64,000 bases of DNA from Sphingorhabdus sp. M41 (GCF_001586275.1 NZ_CP014545.1:558001-622000), one strand, 5' to 3'; numbered from the stretch's first letter, positions 25,489 to 35,155 are shown. Notes: generated from the sequence alone by a model not told the origin. Translations and numbers: made by a program.

Positions 25489-27012
25489 TCAAGTCGCTCC
25501 CAGCCTTCGCCAAGCCAGATCGGCAAATTCGCATAACAGCGGTCGTGTTTCGCGCGGGTCGATGATGTCCTCGACGCTGAACTGCTCGGCTGTGCGGAAG
25601 GGTGAGGTGACCTTGTCGAGTTTCGCCTTGATCTCTGCCAGCCGCGCCGCCGGATCTGCGGCGCTTTCGATATCGCTCTTGTAGGCGACTTCCAGACCTC
25701 CGGCGATTGGCAGCGATCCCCAGTCACCGCTTGGCCAGGCAAAGCGATATTGGAAATTTTCCGCGTTGCTCATTGCGCTGCCGGCGATCCCGTAGGCGCG
25801 ACGAACGATGACGCTGGCCCAAGGCACAGTCGCTTTATAGACCGCGTTCATTGCCTGCACGCCATAGCGGATCGTACCGGTGCGCTCCGCCTCGCCGCCG
25901 ATCATGAAGCCGGGATTGTCGACCAGATGGACGACGGGCAGATGAAATTGTTCGGCCAGCTTGGCGAAGCGTTCGACCTTTTCCGATGATTTGGCTTCCC
26001 ATGATCCGCCGAGAAAGGACGGATCATTGGCGAGCACTGCGACGGGCCAGCCGTCGAGCCGGGCAAATGCGGTGATCGCGGCGCGGCCCCAGCGCTTGCC
26101 CATTTCGAATACCGAGCCTTCATCGAATACCGATGTCATGATCTTGCGCATCGAATAGACCTGCTTGTCGGCGCGGGGTACAGCGGAGAGCAGGCTCTCA
26201 TCCTTGCGGTCGACGGGGTCCCAGCTTTTGGTGCGTGCGGACAGCTGGTTCACGTTGCTCGGCAGGTAGGACAGGAATTTGCGCGCGGTGAGAAAGGCCT
26301 CGGCTTCGCTGGCGACCTCTTCGTCGACCACGCCATTCGTGGTGTGAATGTCGGAGCCGCCTAATTGCTCCTTGCTGAGATCATCGCCAATCGCGGCGGC
26401 GACGGCAGGACCGGCGGCAAATATTTGCGAAAGACCCTTCACCATGATCGAATAATGGCTTGCGACGGTACGCGCTGCACCCATGCCCGCCGTTGGTCCG
26501 AGCGCCAGTGCGACCACGGGAACCGTGTCCTGATTCTTGATAATATCTTCCCAGCCCGGAACGGCAGGAACATAAGTGAAGCCCATATCCTCGAGGCTCT
26601 TGACCGATCCGCCACCGCCGGTGCCGTCGATCATCCGGATCATCGGAATGCCGAGCGTGTGCGCCATTTTCTCGCACTGAGTGAATTTCCGGTGCAGCGC
26701 GGCATCGGCCGCCCCGCCGCGCACGGTAAAGTCGTCGGCAGAAGCGACAACCGGTCGCCCTTCAATATTGGCGCGACCGAAAATCAGATTGCTCGGCGCA
26801 AAATCCTCGAATGTCCCGTCCTCGGCATAAGTCCCGCGCCCGGCGATCTTGCCGATCTCGCGAAAACTGTCCTCATCGACAATTCCGGCAATCCGGGCCC
26901 GCGCATCCAACTTGCCGCGACCATGCTGGCGAGAAACTTTTTCCTCCCCGCCCATTTTTTCGGCCAGCCGCTGGCGCTCGGCCAGTTCTTCGAGTTCGGG
27001 TTTCCATGTCAT
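25489..27012 (-). CDS. Acyl-CoA carboxylase, carboxyltransferase (beta) subunit
   Basis: A 507-residue biotin-dependent carboxyltransferase with two crotonase-like halves. The first holds the acyl-CoA side (DGTGGGGSVKSLEDMG, LGPTAGMGAARTVASHYSIM), the second the carboxybiotin side (LVDNPGFMIGGEAERTGTIRYG, then RRAYGIAGSAMSN). This is the pattern of propionyl-, methylcrotonyl- and geranyl-CoA carboxylase beta subunits; the exact acyl-CoA cannot be set by eye. No biotin carboxylase/BCCP subunit gene is adjacent, so its partner must be encoded elsewhere. Confidence 0.9.
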   Translation of the reverse strand: MTWKPELEELAERQRLAEKMGGEEKVSRQHGRGKLDARARIAGIVDEDSFREIGKIAGRGTYAEDGTFEDFAPSNLIFGRANIEGRPVVASADDFTVRGGAADAALHRKFTQCEKMAHTLGIPMIRMIDGTGGGGSVKSLEDMGFTYVPAVPGWEDIIKNQDTVPVVALALGPTAGMGAARTVASHYSIMVKGLSQIFAAGPAVAAAIGDDLSKEQLGGSDIHTTNGVVDEEVASEAEAFLTARKFLSYLPSNVNQLSARTKSWDPVDRKDESLLSAVPRADKQVYSMRKIMTSVFDEGSVFEMGKRWGRAAITAFARLDGWPVAVLANDPSFLGGSWEAKSSEKVERFAKLAEQFHLPVVHLVDNPGFMIGGEAERTGTIRYGVQAMNAVYKATVPWASVIVRRAYGIAGSAMSNAENFQYRFAWPSGDWGSLPIAGGLEVAYKSDIESAADPAARLAEIKAKLDKVTSPFRTAEQFSVEDIIDPRETRPLLCEFADLAWRRLGAT

Positions 27013-27860
27013 ATTTGGGTCCGGTCATCTTTACAGTTATGGAGGGTATTATTTTCTGTGACTTTTGGCTGGAGGCGGCAGAAAAGTGAGGATCGCGCGC
27101 CGGCGCGGGGTCGCCTAGTGTAAACTTTCGGGAAGGCAGTCACGATAACACAATCTGATGTTATGTCGGTCATCCAGCTAACATAGCGCGGTCCAGCAAT
27201 GTAGGACAGGATCATAAGATGGTAGCCGGTTGCGATATCATGGCAGGGGTTTAACCGAGTGATTAAGGCAGGGGAAGCGGCAAATTTTTCGACTCTGTAC
27301 TCGAGCCTCAACGCAATTCAGCTTTTGCTTATCTGCGTCTGCAACAGCTCTAAAAGTAGACAATCCCTGCAGACTTGCTCGAACGTCAATTACTGGGTGG
27401 TTTTGCGACAATCCGCTATAAGCTGGCCAAGTAGAAATGGCGGACGTCAGGCAATTAGTCATTGCGACGGCATCAACCTTGGAAGCAAAAAGATTAGTCA
27501 AAACGATGGAGTTAGAAGGAAACTACGGCGCTCAATGTCTACTTCTGACTATTGTTTGTGAGTGCTTGAATTGTTTGATCAACATGAATTGCGGCGATTG
27601 CACAGACAGGCATTTTGTCGAGCACTTCGAGAACGCTTTGCAGTCGTTGTGCGATATTATGGAACTCTGAATCAAATAACTTCTGATCATAGCTTTGATC
27701 TTGAGCGGCTATCATCAACCCGAGGTTCAGAAGCATAAGGTGTTAAAATTTGGATGCAAATGCCTCTGCTCAACTGAACCGACATTCGGGCGGGGAACTA
27801 AGTTAACCGGACATTCAGCCGAGCAAATTGGGCGGCGACATGAGGGAACATGGAAATAAT

Positions 27861-27894
27861 GAAGCCCCGCCCGGGTCGCAAACGGCGGGGCTTC
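27861..27894. terminator. Isolated GC-rich hairpin
   Basis: GAAGCCCCGCC (27861-27871) and GGCGGGGCTTC (27884-27894) are exact inverse arms with a 12-base loop. T-rich sequence on the plus side (TATTTGCTT) is only fair for termination. No gene ends nearby, so it may close an unannotated small transcript. Confidence 0.55.
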
Positions 27895-27919
27895 TATTTG
27901 CTTAAAAACTAGTCACTTC

Positions 27920-27944
27920 TAAGCAAAACTTGTAATTTGGTGAA
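27920..27944 (+). repeat. TAAGCAAAA...TTTGGTGAA element, copy 1
   Basis: TAAGCAAAACTTG, three bases, then TTTGGTGAA. It matches the element at 28207-28229 except for a two-base indel and a few changes. The two copies lie 287 bases apart, both upstream of the LuxR-type gene. Confidence 0.5.
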
Positions 27945-28105
27945 CTGGTTATAGTAATGACTCTTTGGTTCGCACTGCGTCATTAATCGCTCCACAACTG
28001 GAAATCATAACCGACCATGTCGCAAGTTTGTTTGTTCCTTTGATTGCATTACTTAATCAATCCAGCTCCGATGTCTCGGGCTAAAGGATGTATCCCTTGG
28101 ACGCA

Positions 28106-28121
28106 CCACCCAATTGGGTGG
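28106..28121. promoter_or_regulatory. 16-base perfect palindrome upstream of luxR-type gene
   Basis: CCACCC-AATT-GGGTGG is a perfect palindrome about 200 bases before the regulator start, followed by GTTTT. It could be an operator for a dimeric regulator or a short terminator. Confidence 0.45.
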
Positions 28122-28206
28122 GTTTTCGAGAATATTGTAAATAATATGCAGGACAACCTCGTGTTGTCTCAATCTGAGGCAATCTGAGGCAGGTTGACAC
28201 AAGTTT

Positions 28207-28229
28207 TAAGCAAAATTTGCTTTGGTGAA
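28207..28229 (+). repeat. TAAGCAAAA...TTTGGTGAA element, copy 2, with inverted repeat
   Basis: The second copy contains a perfect inverted repeat, AAGCAAA-A-TTTGCTT (28208-28222). A TTGACA hexamer resembling a -35 box begins at 28194, just before it. The site is about 100 bases upstream of the regulator start and may bind it. Confidence 0.5.
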
Positions 28230-28321
28230 TACAATATGTTTTATTGCTCGCAATTTACCGACAATCCGGTTTTACTGGAAATCAAACAAGTATCGATTAG
28301 GGTAAATGCAAAGGGGCGTGT

Positions 28322-29410
28322 GTGGGTGATGACGAGCTAACATTGTTAGCGGCGAAGTGCCGTGAAGCGAGTATCGGAAATTACGATTGGGCAGAATTGC
28401 TATCCGATGTAACAGTTTGGGTTGGCGGCGACAAAGCGCTTTGGTTGACCGGGGATGCGGTGGGTCCATATCAATACGGCTTGCAGTGCGGCCATGATCC
28501 TGACATCCTGAAACTCTATAATGAAGGTTATAACGCGCTCGACCCTCGTCGGCATCAGTCACGCGATACCAAGCCAGGGCAGGCTGTGCCGGGGCAACGC
28601 TATTTGCGCAATCATGAAGTAGCGCATACCGATTATTTTGAAGCTATCAATATCGGCGGCGATGTAAAGGACAGCTGTTTTGGCGTGCTATGCGATGATC
28701 CGGCAATCGGACGCCATGGCATCAGTATCCAGCGCGGATTCAGGGAAGAATTTTTCGATAATGATGACGCCGCGCGACTGTCCGCCGTCATTCCCTATCT
28801 GACCGAGGCTTTACGCCATTCTATCTCGCTAACGCGCATTTTGGCGCACAAAAGAAATCAAGCAAGCGGGGGCTTCGGTTTCCTCGATGCCGATTGGAAC
28901 CTGACTGAACTTGAGAACACAGCGAGCGCCTTGTTAAATGGCTCAGATGTGTTTGCATGTGCTCGGGGGAAAATAAGTTGCAGTTCAACCAAGATAAAAA
29001 GAGCATTTCATTATGCTGTCGGGAAGGCTTTGTCCGGGCAATACTTCTTTTTTCGAACACCTTGGCAGGATAACAGCAACTCTAAAGAACTCGTACTGGA
29101 GTTCGCTCCGATTCCTGATGCAGCACGCTGGGTAGCACAGGACAGGTCCAGAATTTTGCTAACTGTATCTTTAGAGCGTCACGAGTTTTCAGAAATCGCC
29201 GGTTTCTTTGCTGAGGTCAACGGCCTGAGCAAGAAAGAGGAAGCGCTGATATACGCGCTACTTGATCACGATGATCTTCGGGACGTCGCAAGGCAATCCC
29301 AGATCAGCTATGAAACAGCGCGCTGGCACCTCAAATCCATATTCGCAAAGACAGGATATAAGCGACGCGAGGATTTGCTGAATGCTGTTCGCCAACATGA
29401 TCTGTCGTGA
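28322..29410 (+). CDS. LuxR-type HTH transcriptional regulator
   Basis: A 362-residue protein with a C-terminal LuxR/GerE helix-turn-helix: LSKKEEALIYALL at about residue 302, then VARQSQISYETARWHLKSIF and the usual AKTGYKRREDL ending. The N-terminal 280 residues form an unassigned sensor region, perhaps PAS-like, with no acyl-homoserine-lactone motif and no receiver Asp. Start is GTG. It lies alone after a 1.3-kb desert that carries several repeated or palindromic sequences which could be its targets. The ligand is unknown. Confidence 0.88.
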   Translation: MGDDELTLLAAKCREASIGNYDWAELLSDVTVWVGGDKALWLTGDAVGPYQYGLQCGHDPDILKLYNEGYNALDPRRHQSRDTKPGQAVPGQRYLRNHEVAHTDYFEAINIGGDVKDSCFGVLCDDPAIGRHGISIQRGFREEFFDNDDAARLSAVIPYLTEALRHSISLTRILAHKRNQASGGFGFLDADWNLTELENTASALLNGSDVFACARGKISCSSTKIKRAFHYAVGKALSGQYFFFRTPWQDNSNSKELVLEFAPIPDAARWVAQDRSRILLTVSLERHEFSEIAGFFAEVNGLSKKEEALIYALLDHDDLRDVARQSQISYETARWHLKSIFAKTGYKRREDLLNAVRQHDLS

Positions 29411-29735
29411 CAGATGATTGCGCGGTTGAGCTCGGCAGTGCGGTGCAGATGCCACTGCATTTGATGAACGTAATCGGGTTGAAGGCACCGCCCAATGGTC
29501 AAATTTCTGTTACTTTTCCCAACTGAGTTAAAGCCGGCATTACGCCAACGGCCTATTATAGGGCCTTCATGCTCTTTTCGATTTAACGGCAGGTTTCAGG
29601 CAAGAAAAATATCCGGAGAAACGACAGCGAATGGGGCGCTTGCTAAAAGGTAGCTATTATAGCTGAAATGCCCACGTTTTATTTCACAGCGGATGCTCGT
29701 TCTAGTATTGCAAAGCTGTTGCTCGGCTGTCCGCC
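29411..29735. other. Intergenic region between convergent genes
   Basis: The LuxR-type gene and the isoaspartyl peptidase gene face each other across 325 bases. An imperfect palindrome, GGCCTATTATAGGGCC, near 29550 is the only structure noted. No gene or clear terminator is seen. Confidence 0.4.
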
Positions 29736-30833
29736 TCACTCATCCCCATAGATCGCCACGCTCTGCTCACCCTCGCTGGTTGCCCGTCCGCGATACATGC
29801 CGGCGGTGTTGAAGCTGTAGCCAGCCTGACCCCATGGCGTCGCGTAGATGATGCCGCCGTCGCCGCCAAGATCCCCGAGTTCGGCGATCACGTCATCAGC
29901 GATCTGCTGGATTTCCTCGTCTGACAGCTGGAATTCGCTGCCGTGGACGACATAGGTATCATTGCCGTCGGCATCTTTCGGCACCGCCCGTTGCGCTTCC
30001 TTGATCGCTTCGGGGAAGCGCATCCGGATGCGGGCGCAGATTTCGTGGGCGACGCCGAGACGGATGAAATATTCGCCCGATCCGGTCGCCGAAATCGCGC
30101 AGCTGCGGTCGTCGGCATAGGTGCCTGCACCGATGATCGGACTATCGCCGATCCGGCCCCAGCGCTTGCCGGTCATGCCGCCGGTCGAGGTGCCTGCAGC
30201 CATATGGCCATCCTTGTCCATGGCGACCGCACCGACCGTGCCGAACTTATAGTCGACATCGGCGGCGCTGACCTCTTTTGCGAGCAGCTTGTCGATCTGC
30301 TCCAGCCGGTAGGGCGTGGCGTAATAATCGGGGTTCACCTGTTCCAGCCCCTGTTCGCGGCTGAACTGGTTGGCGCCTTCGCCCGACAGCATCACGTGCG
30401 GGCTGTTGTCCTTGACCGCGCGGGCCAGCAAGATCGGGTTTTTGGTGCCGTTGATCCCGGCGACCGCGCCGGCCGACAGGTCGCTGCCATCCATGATACT
30501 GCTGTCGAGTTCGTTGGTCTTGTCCCAGGTGAAGACCGCGCCCTTGCCGGCATTGAAATTGGGGTCATTTTCGAGAATGATGATGGTCGCGGTAATCGCC
30601 TCGATCGCACTGCCGCCATCTTTCAATATTTTCGAGCCTGCCTCGAGTGCGGAGCCCAGAGCCGCGCGAATGGCGCTGTCCTGTTCGGCTGTGATCTTGT
30701 CGCGGTTGATGGTGCCGGCACCGCCGTGAATGGCGATCGACCAGCGGCTGTCGCCAAAATCTTCTTCGGGCTGCGCCATCGCCGTGCCTGTCCCGCAAAG
30801 CATGACTATTGCTGCAAGGGTGAATCTGAACAT
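29736..30833 (-). CDS. iaaA: Isoaspartyl peptidase / plant-type L-asparaginase, exported
   Basis: A 365-residue Ntn-hydrolase precursor. A signal peptide (ends near TAMAQPEED) sends it to the periplasm. IHGGAGTIN near the N-terminus of the mature part is the family start. GTVGAVAMD holds the Thr that becomes the N-terminal nucleophile after self-cleavage, and STGGMTGKRWGRIGDSP with GAGTYAD lines the active site. The enzyme removes isoaspartyl residues from damaged peptides and hydrolyses L-asparagine. It adds to the many exported peptidases in the window. Confidence 0.93.
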   Translation of the reverse strand: MFRFTLAAIVMLCGTGTAMAQPEEDFGDSRWSIAIHGGAGTINRDKITAEQDSAIRAALGSALEAGSKILKDGGSAIEAITATIIILENDPNFNAGKGAVFTWDKTNELDSSIMDGSDLSAGAVAGINGTKNPILLARAVKDNSPHVMLSGEGANQFSREQGLEQVNPDYYATPYRLEQIDKLLAKEVSAADVDYKFGTVGAVAMDKDGHMAAGTSTGGMTGKRWGRIGDSPIIGAGTYADDRSCAISATGSGEYFIRLGVAHEICARIRMRFPEAIKEAQRAVPKDADGNDTYVVHGSEFQLSDEEIQQIADDVIAELGDLGGDGGIIYATPWGQAGYSFNTAGMYRGRATSEGEQSVAIYGDE

Positions 30834-30892
30834 CGGCGGGCTCCTTTTATCATCGGTCTAGATGCCAAAAGAAGCCGCCGCAAGCCGCTTGT

Positions 30893-31558
30893 CTACCAGG
30901 GAATTTCCCGCCCGCTATAGTCATAAAATTTACCATTTTGATCTTGGGTCAGGCCGTCGATGACCGACCGCATGCCCCCGACACTCTCCTCAGGCGTCAA
31001 GTCGGCATTCTCGCCGCCCATATCGGTCTGGACCCAGCCGGGGTGCATCATCGCAAGAGTCAGGCCTTCATCCTTCCACTGCTGCGCCAGGCTGTTCCAT
31101 GCCTGGTTTATCGCCGCCTTGCTGGTCCGGTAGTATATCATGTTGCCGCTGTCATTTTCGGCGATGCTGCCAACCTGGCTGGAGATGACCACCATTTTCC
31201 TGGCTTTGGATTGAGCGACATTGTCCTTAAGCGCGGTCGCCAGCGCGACTGGACCAATTACATTGATGTTGAGCAGATCGAGCCAGCCCTTGCGGTCAAA
31301 TTCCGACGGGCCGTAGATGCCGGCATTGTTGATGAAGAGGTCAACCGGTTGATCGCCCAGCTGTTCGGCAAATTTCCTGATGCTTGCGTCCTCCGCCGCG
31401 TCGAGCTGCATGACCGTAACCTTGTCGATCGCCTGCAGTTCCTCTGCCTTGTCCGGTTCGCGTGCGGTACCAATCACGTTCCAGCCGTTCGCGGCATATT
31501 GTCTGGCCATTTCGAGACCAAGTCCCCGATTGGCGCCGGTGATGATGATGGTTGGCAT
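30893..31558 (-). CDS. Short-chain dehydrogenase, C-factor-like
   Basis: A 221-residue SDR with TGANRGLG cofactor loop at residues 7-14, NNAGIYG, a Ser in VISSQVGSI and YRTSK as catalytic Tyr-Lys. The short length and the missing C-terminal substrate loop fit the C-factor/CsgA-like SDR subgroup. The frame opens at 31603, but Met at 31558 starts the typical PTIIITGA strand and follows AGAGGAAG, so I use it. The substrate is unknown. Confidence 0.88.
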   Translation of the reverse strand: MPTIIITGANRGLGLEMARQYAANGWNVIGTAREPDKAEELQAIDKVTVMQLDAAEDASIRKFAEQLGDQPVDLFINNAGIYGPSEFDRKGWLDLLNINVIGPVALATALKDNVAQSKARKMVVISSQVGSIAENDSGNMIYYRTSKAAINQAWNSLAQQWKDEGLTLAMMHPGWVQTDMGGENADLTPEESVGGMRSVIDGLTQDQNGKFYDYSGREIPW

Positions 31559-31675
31559 ATGAACTTCCTCTTGATTGGTGCAGTTTTTTCGCGACAAGGC
31601 CAATCGCCCCTCGCACCTGCGGGGTGAAGCCGCTATATATGATTACATGAGCAACAGTCCCGCAGGTTTCAACCG

Positions 31676-32803
31676 ATGACAGCTGAAAATTCGTCCTTGC
31701 GTCCCTGGCGCGATATCGAGCGGCGCAAGTCCCGCCAGATCATGGTCGGTGACGTCCCGGTCGGCGGCGATGCGCCGATTACCGTGCAGACGATGACCAA
31801 TACGCTGACGAGCGATGCCAAGGCGACGATTGACCAGATCCGCCGCTGCGAGGAAGCTGGCGTCGATATCATTCGCGTATCCTGCCCCGATGTCGAGAGC
31901 ACGGCTGCGCTGAAGCAGATTGTCCGCGCCAGCAATGTGCCGATCGTCGCGGATATCCATTTCCACTATAAGCGCGGGATCGAAGCCGCGGAGGCGGGCG
32001 CGGCCTGCCTGCGGATCAATCCGGGCAATATCGGCTCTTCAGCGCGGGTGCGCGAGGTCATTGACGCGGCCAAGTCCAATGGCTGCGCGATCCGCATTGG
32101 GGTGAACGCAGGCAGTCTGGAAAAGGACCTGCTTGAAAAATATGGCGAGCCCTGTCCCGAGGCGCTGGTCGAGAGCGCGCTCGACCATATCAAGATACTG
32201 CAGGACCATGATTTTCACGAGTTCAAGGTCGCGGTGAAGGCCTCCGACGTATTTCTGGCCGTCGCAGCCTATTCGCAGCTTGCCGACGCGGTGGACTGCC
32301 CGCTGCATCTCGGCATTACCGAGGCCGGTGGCCTGATCGGCGGCACGGTGAAAAGCTCGATCGGCATGGGCAATCTGCTCTGGGCCGGGATTGGCGACAC
32401 GATCCGCGTGAGCCTGTCGGCGGAACCCGAAGAAGAAGTGCGCGTCGGCTATGAAATGCTCAAGGCGCTAGGTCTGCGCACGCGTGGCGTCCGGGTGGTC
32501 AGCTGCCCGAGCTGCGCGCGGCAGGGCTTTGACGTGATCCGCACGGTGCAGAAGCTGGAAGAACGGCTGCAACATATCCGCACGCCCTTATCGCTTTCGG
32601 TGCTTGGCTGCGTTGTCAACGGTCCGGGCGAGGCCCGCGAAACCGATATCGGCATCACCGGCGGCGGCAAGGGCAAGCATATGGTCTATCTCTCCGGCGT
32701 TACCGACCATCATGTGGCGGATGCGGATATGGTTGATCATATTGTGAAGCTGGTCGAGGCCAAGGCGGCGGAGATCGAGGCGGGGCTTAGCGAGGCAGCT
32801 TGA
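31676..32803 (+). CDS. ispG: 4-hydroxy-3-methylbut-2-enyl diphosphate synthase (flavodoxin)
   Basis: A 375-residue IspG (GcpE), the penultimate enzyme of the MEP isoprenoid pathway. It uses a [4Fe-4S] cluster to reduce MEcPP to HMBPP. A TIM barrel carries VQTMTNTLT and DIHFHY, and the C-terminal domain holds the three cluster Cys in SCPSCARQG and [11 protein letters not shown]. It is the two-domain bacterial form of usual length. It is divergent from the SDR gene; the A+T-rich protease gene follows 9 bases later. Confidence 0.97.
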   Translation: MTAENSSLRPWRDIERRKSRQIMVGDVPVGGDAPITVQTMTNTLTSDAKATIDQIRRCEEAGVDIIRVSCPDVESTAALKQIVRASNVPIVADIHFHYKRGIEAAEAGAACLRINPGNIGSSARVREVIDAAKSNGCAIRIGVNAGSLEKDLLEKYGEPCPEALVESALDHIKILQDHDFHEFKVAVKASDVFLAVAAYSQLADAVDCPLHLGITEAGGLIGGTVKSSIGMGNLLWAGIGDTIRVSLSAEPEEEVRVGYEMLKALGLRTRGVRVVSCPSCARQGFDVIRTVQKLEERLQHIRTPLSLSVLGCVVNGPGEARETDIGITGGGKGKHMVYLSGVTDHHVADADMVDHIVKLVEAKAAEIEAGLSEAA

Positions 32804-32812
32804 GGTGCTGGA

Positions 32813-33694
32813 GTGATAACAGTTTCTCGGAAAGAAAGTAATGCGGCAGTACAGATTCATCTGAACCGGGAAGGTATAGAAAGCACGGCCGATGCAACTG
32901 GTTTCTTATGGGAGGAAAATAACAAGATTTATCTTGTTACCAATGTCCATTGTTTAACTGGCTGGAATTTTGACACTAATACACCAATTGGAGGTTTTGT
33001 TCCTGACCACGTCGCAATAAACTGGTCTCTGATATTCTCCGATGATGAAATAACAGGAGGTTCTATGTCAGGTCGCCGAGCGGCCAATGCCTCACTATTT
33101 GATAAAAATGGCGCACCGGAATGGCTTGTGCACCCTGAATACTTTGAAAGGGTGGACGTCGCAATTATTGAACTTAGTGATGATTCATTATCGACGTTTC
33201 TCGCTCACCACAGTGCCCTTCGCCTTGCAACGGATCCAATAAACAAACTTGATTGGTTTGATTTCGAGCCTGCCGTCGGAGATGAAGCTTTCGTTCTTGG
33301 CTTTCCATTGTCACTAAATCGTGGCCATGGTTTTCCGCTTTGGAAGCGAGCGACCATTGCGACGGAACCAAGCTTCAATATAAGCGACCTGCCACTAACA
33401 CTTTTTGACACTGCTACGAGAAGGGGAATGTCAGGATCTCCGGTTTTTCTTCGTCGGAGCGGTTTGACATATCCACGAGGCGTAACACCACCTCAAAACT
33501 CTATCGGTGGTGACGCGGTGTTAGGCGAAGTTAATTGTTTCTATGGAATATATTCGGGTCGGATCATAGATGTGGACCTGAATGAAGAGGACAACGAATT
33601 CCAAGCTCAGTTGGGCCGTGTATGGAAGGCTTCCGTAATCCAAGAAATACTGGCGGGTGGAGCCAAAGGAATTCAAGGTGGTGAAATTAGATAG
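32813..33694 (+). CDS. Trypsin-like serine protease, A+T-rich
   Basis: A 293-residue chymotrypsin-fold protein without a signal peptide, so probably cytoplasmic. The triad is visible: His46 in VTNVHC, Asp115 in VDVAII and Ser209 in GMSGSPV. Start is GTG, 9 bases after ispG. Composition stands out: 24 of the 60 bases from 32881 are G or C, far below the flanking genes. That suggests recent transfer. Free-standing trypsin-like domains of this kind occur in defence and stress settings, but no partner gene is next to it, so a role is not assigned. Confidence 0.82.
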   Translation: MITVSRKESNAAVQIHLNREGIESTADATGFLWEENNKIYLVTNVHCLTGWNFDTNTPIGGFVPDHVAINWSLIFSDDEITGGSMSGRRAANASLFDKNGAPEWLVHPEYFERVDVAIIELSDDSLSTFLAHHSALRLATDPINKLDWFDFEPAVGDEAFVLGFPLSLNRGHGFPLWKRATIATEPSFNISDLPLTLFDTATRRGMSGSPVFLRRSGLTYPRGVTPPQNSIGGDAVLGEVNCFYGIYSGRIIDVDLNEEDNEFQAQLGRVWKASVIQEILAGGAKGIQGGEIR

Positions 33695-33750
33695 GAGAAT
33701 AATCCAGCCATGTATAAGGCTAGCAAATTCCTAGGAATGGATCGCCGGAT

Positions 33751-34641
33751 ATGACCCGCAAACGCGCAAGCGACTTCCACCCCCATATTCTCGAGATTTT
33801 TGACGGCTATGTGCATGGTCTGATCTCGAAGCGGGACTTCATCCGGCAGGCCGGGAAATTTGCCGCCGCCGGGGTGACCGGAGCGATGATCCTTGACCAA
33901 CTGCAACCCAATTACGCCTGGGCGGCGCAGGTCGAACCGGATGATCCGGCGATCATGGCCGAGCGGATCAGCTACGACAGTCCGGAAGGCCATGGCAAGA
34001 TCAATGCGCTGATGGCCCGGCCGGCGGGAGCGACAGGCACGCTGCCGGCGGTGCTGGTGATCCACGAGAATCGCGGGCTCAATCCCTATATCGAGGATGT
34101 CGCGCGGCGGGTGGCCAAGGCGGGCTATCTGGCGCTGACGCCCGACGGTCTGTCACCCTTGGGCGGCTATCCCGGCAATGACGATGACGGGCGGACGATG
34201 CAGCGCACGCTGGACGGTGCCAAGCTGATGGAAGATTTTTTCGCCGCATTCGAATTTCTGCGCGATCATGACAGATCGACCGGCAAGGTGGGCGCGGTTG
34301 GTTTCTGCTATGGCGGCGGCGTGTGCAATGCGCTGGCGGTCGCCTATCCCGATCTTGCCGCGTCGGTGCCTTATTACGGACGCCAGCCCGAAGCCGCCGA
34401 TGTTCCGGCGATCGAGGCACCGCTGATGATACATCATGCAGGCAATGACGAGCGGATCAACGCCGGCTGGCCAGCTTATGAGGCGGCTCTTTCCGAGCAC
34501 CAGAAAGAATATAGCGTGCATTTCTATCCCGATGTGAACCACGGTTTCCACAATGATACGACACCGCGCTATGACGAGGAAGCGGCAAGCCTTTCATGGA
34601 AACGGACGCTGGCCTTTTTTGAAGCTCATTTGCGTGGTTGA
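33751..34641 (+). CDS. Dienelactone hydrolase-family protein, exported
   Basis: A 296-residue alpha/beta hydrolase. Residues 1-55 are an N-terminal extension with a Tat-like [19 protein letters not shown] stretch, so the enzyme is probably periplasmic. The DLH domain has [17 protein letters not shown] with the Cys nucleophile, an Asp near NDERINAGW and DVNHGFHND with the catalytic His. The family includes carboxymethylenebutenolidase, but most exported members have no known substrate. The next gene begins 4 bases after its stop. Confidence 0.88.
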   Translation: MTRKRASDFHPHILEIFDGYVHGLISKRDFIRQAGKFAAAGVTGAMILDQLQPNYAWAAQVEPDDPAIMAERISYDSPEGHGKINALMARPAGATGTLPAVLVIHENRGLNPYIEDVARRVAKAGYLALTPDGLSPLGGYPGNDDDGRTMQRTLDGAKLMEDFFAAFEFLRDHDRSTGKVGAVGFCYGGGVCNALAVAYPDLAASVPYYGRQPEAADVPAIEAPLMIHHAGNDERINAGWPAYEAALSEHQKEYSVHFYPDVNHGFHNDTTPRYDEEAASLSWKRTLAFFEAHLRG

Positions 34642-34645
34642 CCGG

Positions 34646-35140
34646 ATGCTGTTGCGATTCATGCCGCTTCTGCTGGTGTCTGTGGCTGCCGCGGTCTCGC
34701 CGAACGTGGTGCATGCCGAAAAAACGGTGGCTGGACATCCCGAGGCGCGACCGTTTGAGGAAAGGGCAGATGCGGCAGCGGAGGTCGACGCGGCGCTCGC
34801 CCGGGCTGATCTCTCTGAAAAACGCGTCATTCTCGTGATGGGCGCCAACTGGTGCCATGACAGCCGCGGACTGGCAGGCTGGTTTTCGCAGCCTCGTTTT
34901 GCCGACATGCTCACAGCCAAATATGAGATTGTCTATGTTGATGTCGGGCACAGGGATCGCAATATAAATATCGCGCAGCGCTTTGGGATCAAGGCGATCA
35001 AGGGTACGCCGACCGTGCTTGTGCTTTCTCCGCAAGGGGCCTTGCTAAACCGCAGATCGGCACCGCAGTGGCGCGATGCGGCGAGCCGGGAGGAAGAGGA
35101 TATCTTCGCCTATTTCGACCAATTTTCTATCGAACCCTGA
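34646..35140 (+). CDS. Exported thioredoxin-like protein with CxxS motif
   Basis: About 164 residues. A signal peptide (MLLRFMPLLLVSVAAAVS ... VHA) precedes a thioredoxin fold with GANWCHDSRG: the active site is C-H-D-S, lacking the second Cys. A cis-Pro loop (KGTPTVLVLS) follows. A one-Cys site suggests isomerase, mixed-disulfide or chaperone activity rather than a normal reductase. The frame is open from 34553, but that part overlaps the hydrolase gene; the ATG at 34646 begins the signal peptide. Confidence 0.8.
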   Translation: MLLRFMPLLLVSVAAAVSPNVVHAEKTVAGHPEARPFEERADAAAEVDAALARADLSEKRVILVMGANWCHDSRGLAGWFSQPRFADMLTAKYEIVYVDVGHRDRNINIAQRFGIKAIKGTPTVLVLSPQGALLNRRSAPQWRDAASREEEDIFAYFDQFSIEP

Positions 35141-35155
35141 AGCGAAGGAAAGCAG

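Larger units (their letters stand above)
27013..28321. other. 1.3-kb gene desert upstream of the LuxR regulator
   Basis: I find no convincing gene. Frames of 65-100 codons exist (for example 27437-27670 plus, 27539-27736 and 27238-27501 minus), none with a good ribosome site or known motif. Composition is poorer in G+C than the neighbours. It contains an isolated hairpin at 27861, a 16-base palindrome at 28106, a tandem 10-base repeat (AATCTGAGGC, 28171-28190) and two copies of a TAAGCAAAA element. It could be the wreck of a lost gene or hold an RNA gene. Confidence 0.45.

Noticed and set aside
27437-27670. 77-codon Cys-containing frame in the desert
   Set aside because: No ribosome site, no known motif, and overlapping minus-strand frames of similar length; not enough to call a gene.
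28171-28190. Tandem AATCTGAGGC repeat as part of a CRISPR array
   Set aside because: Only two directly adjacent 10-base units with no spacers; not a CRISPR array.
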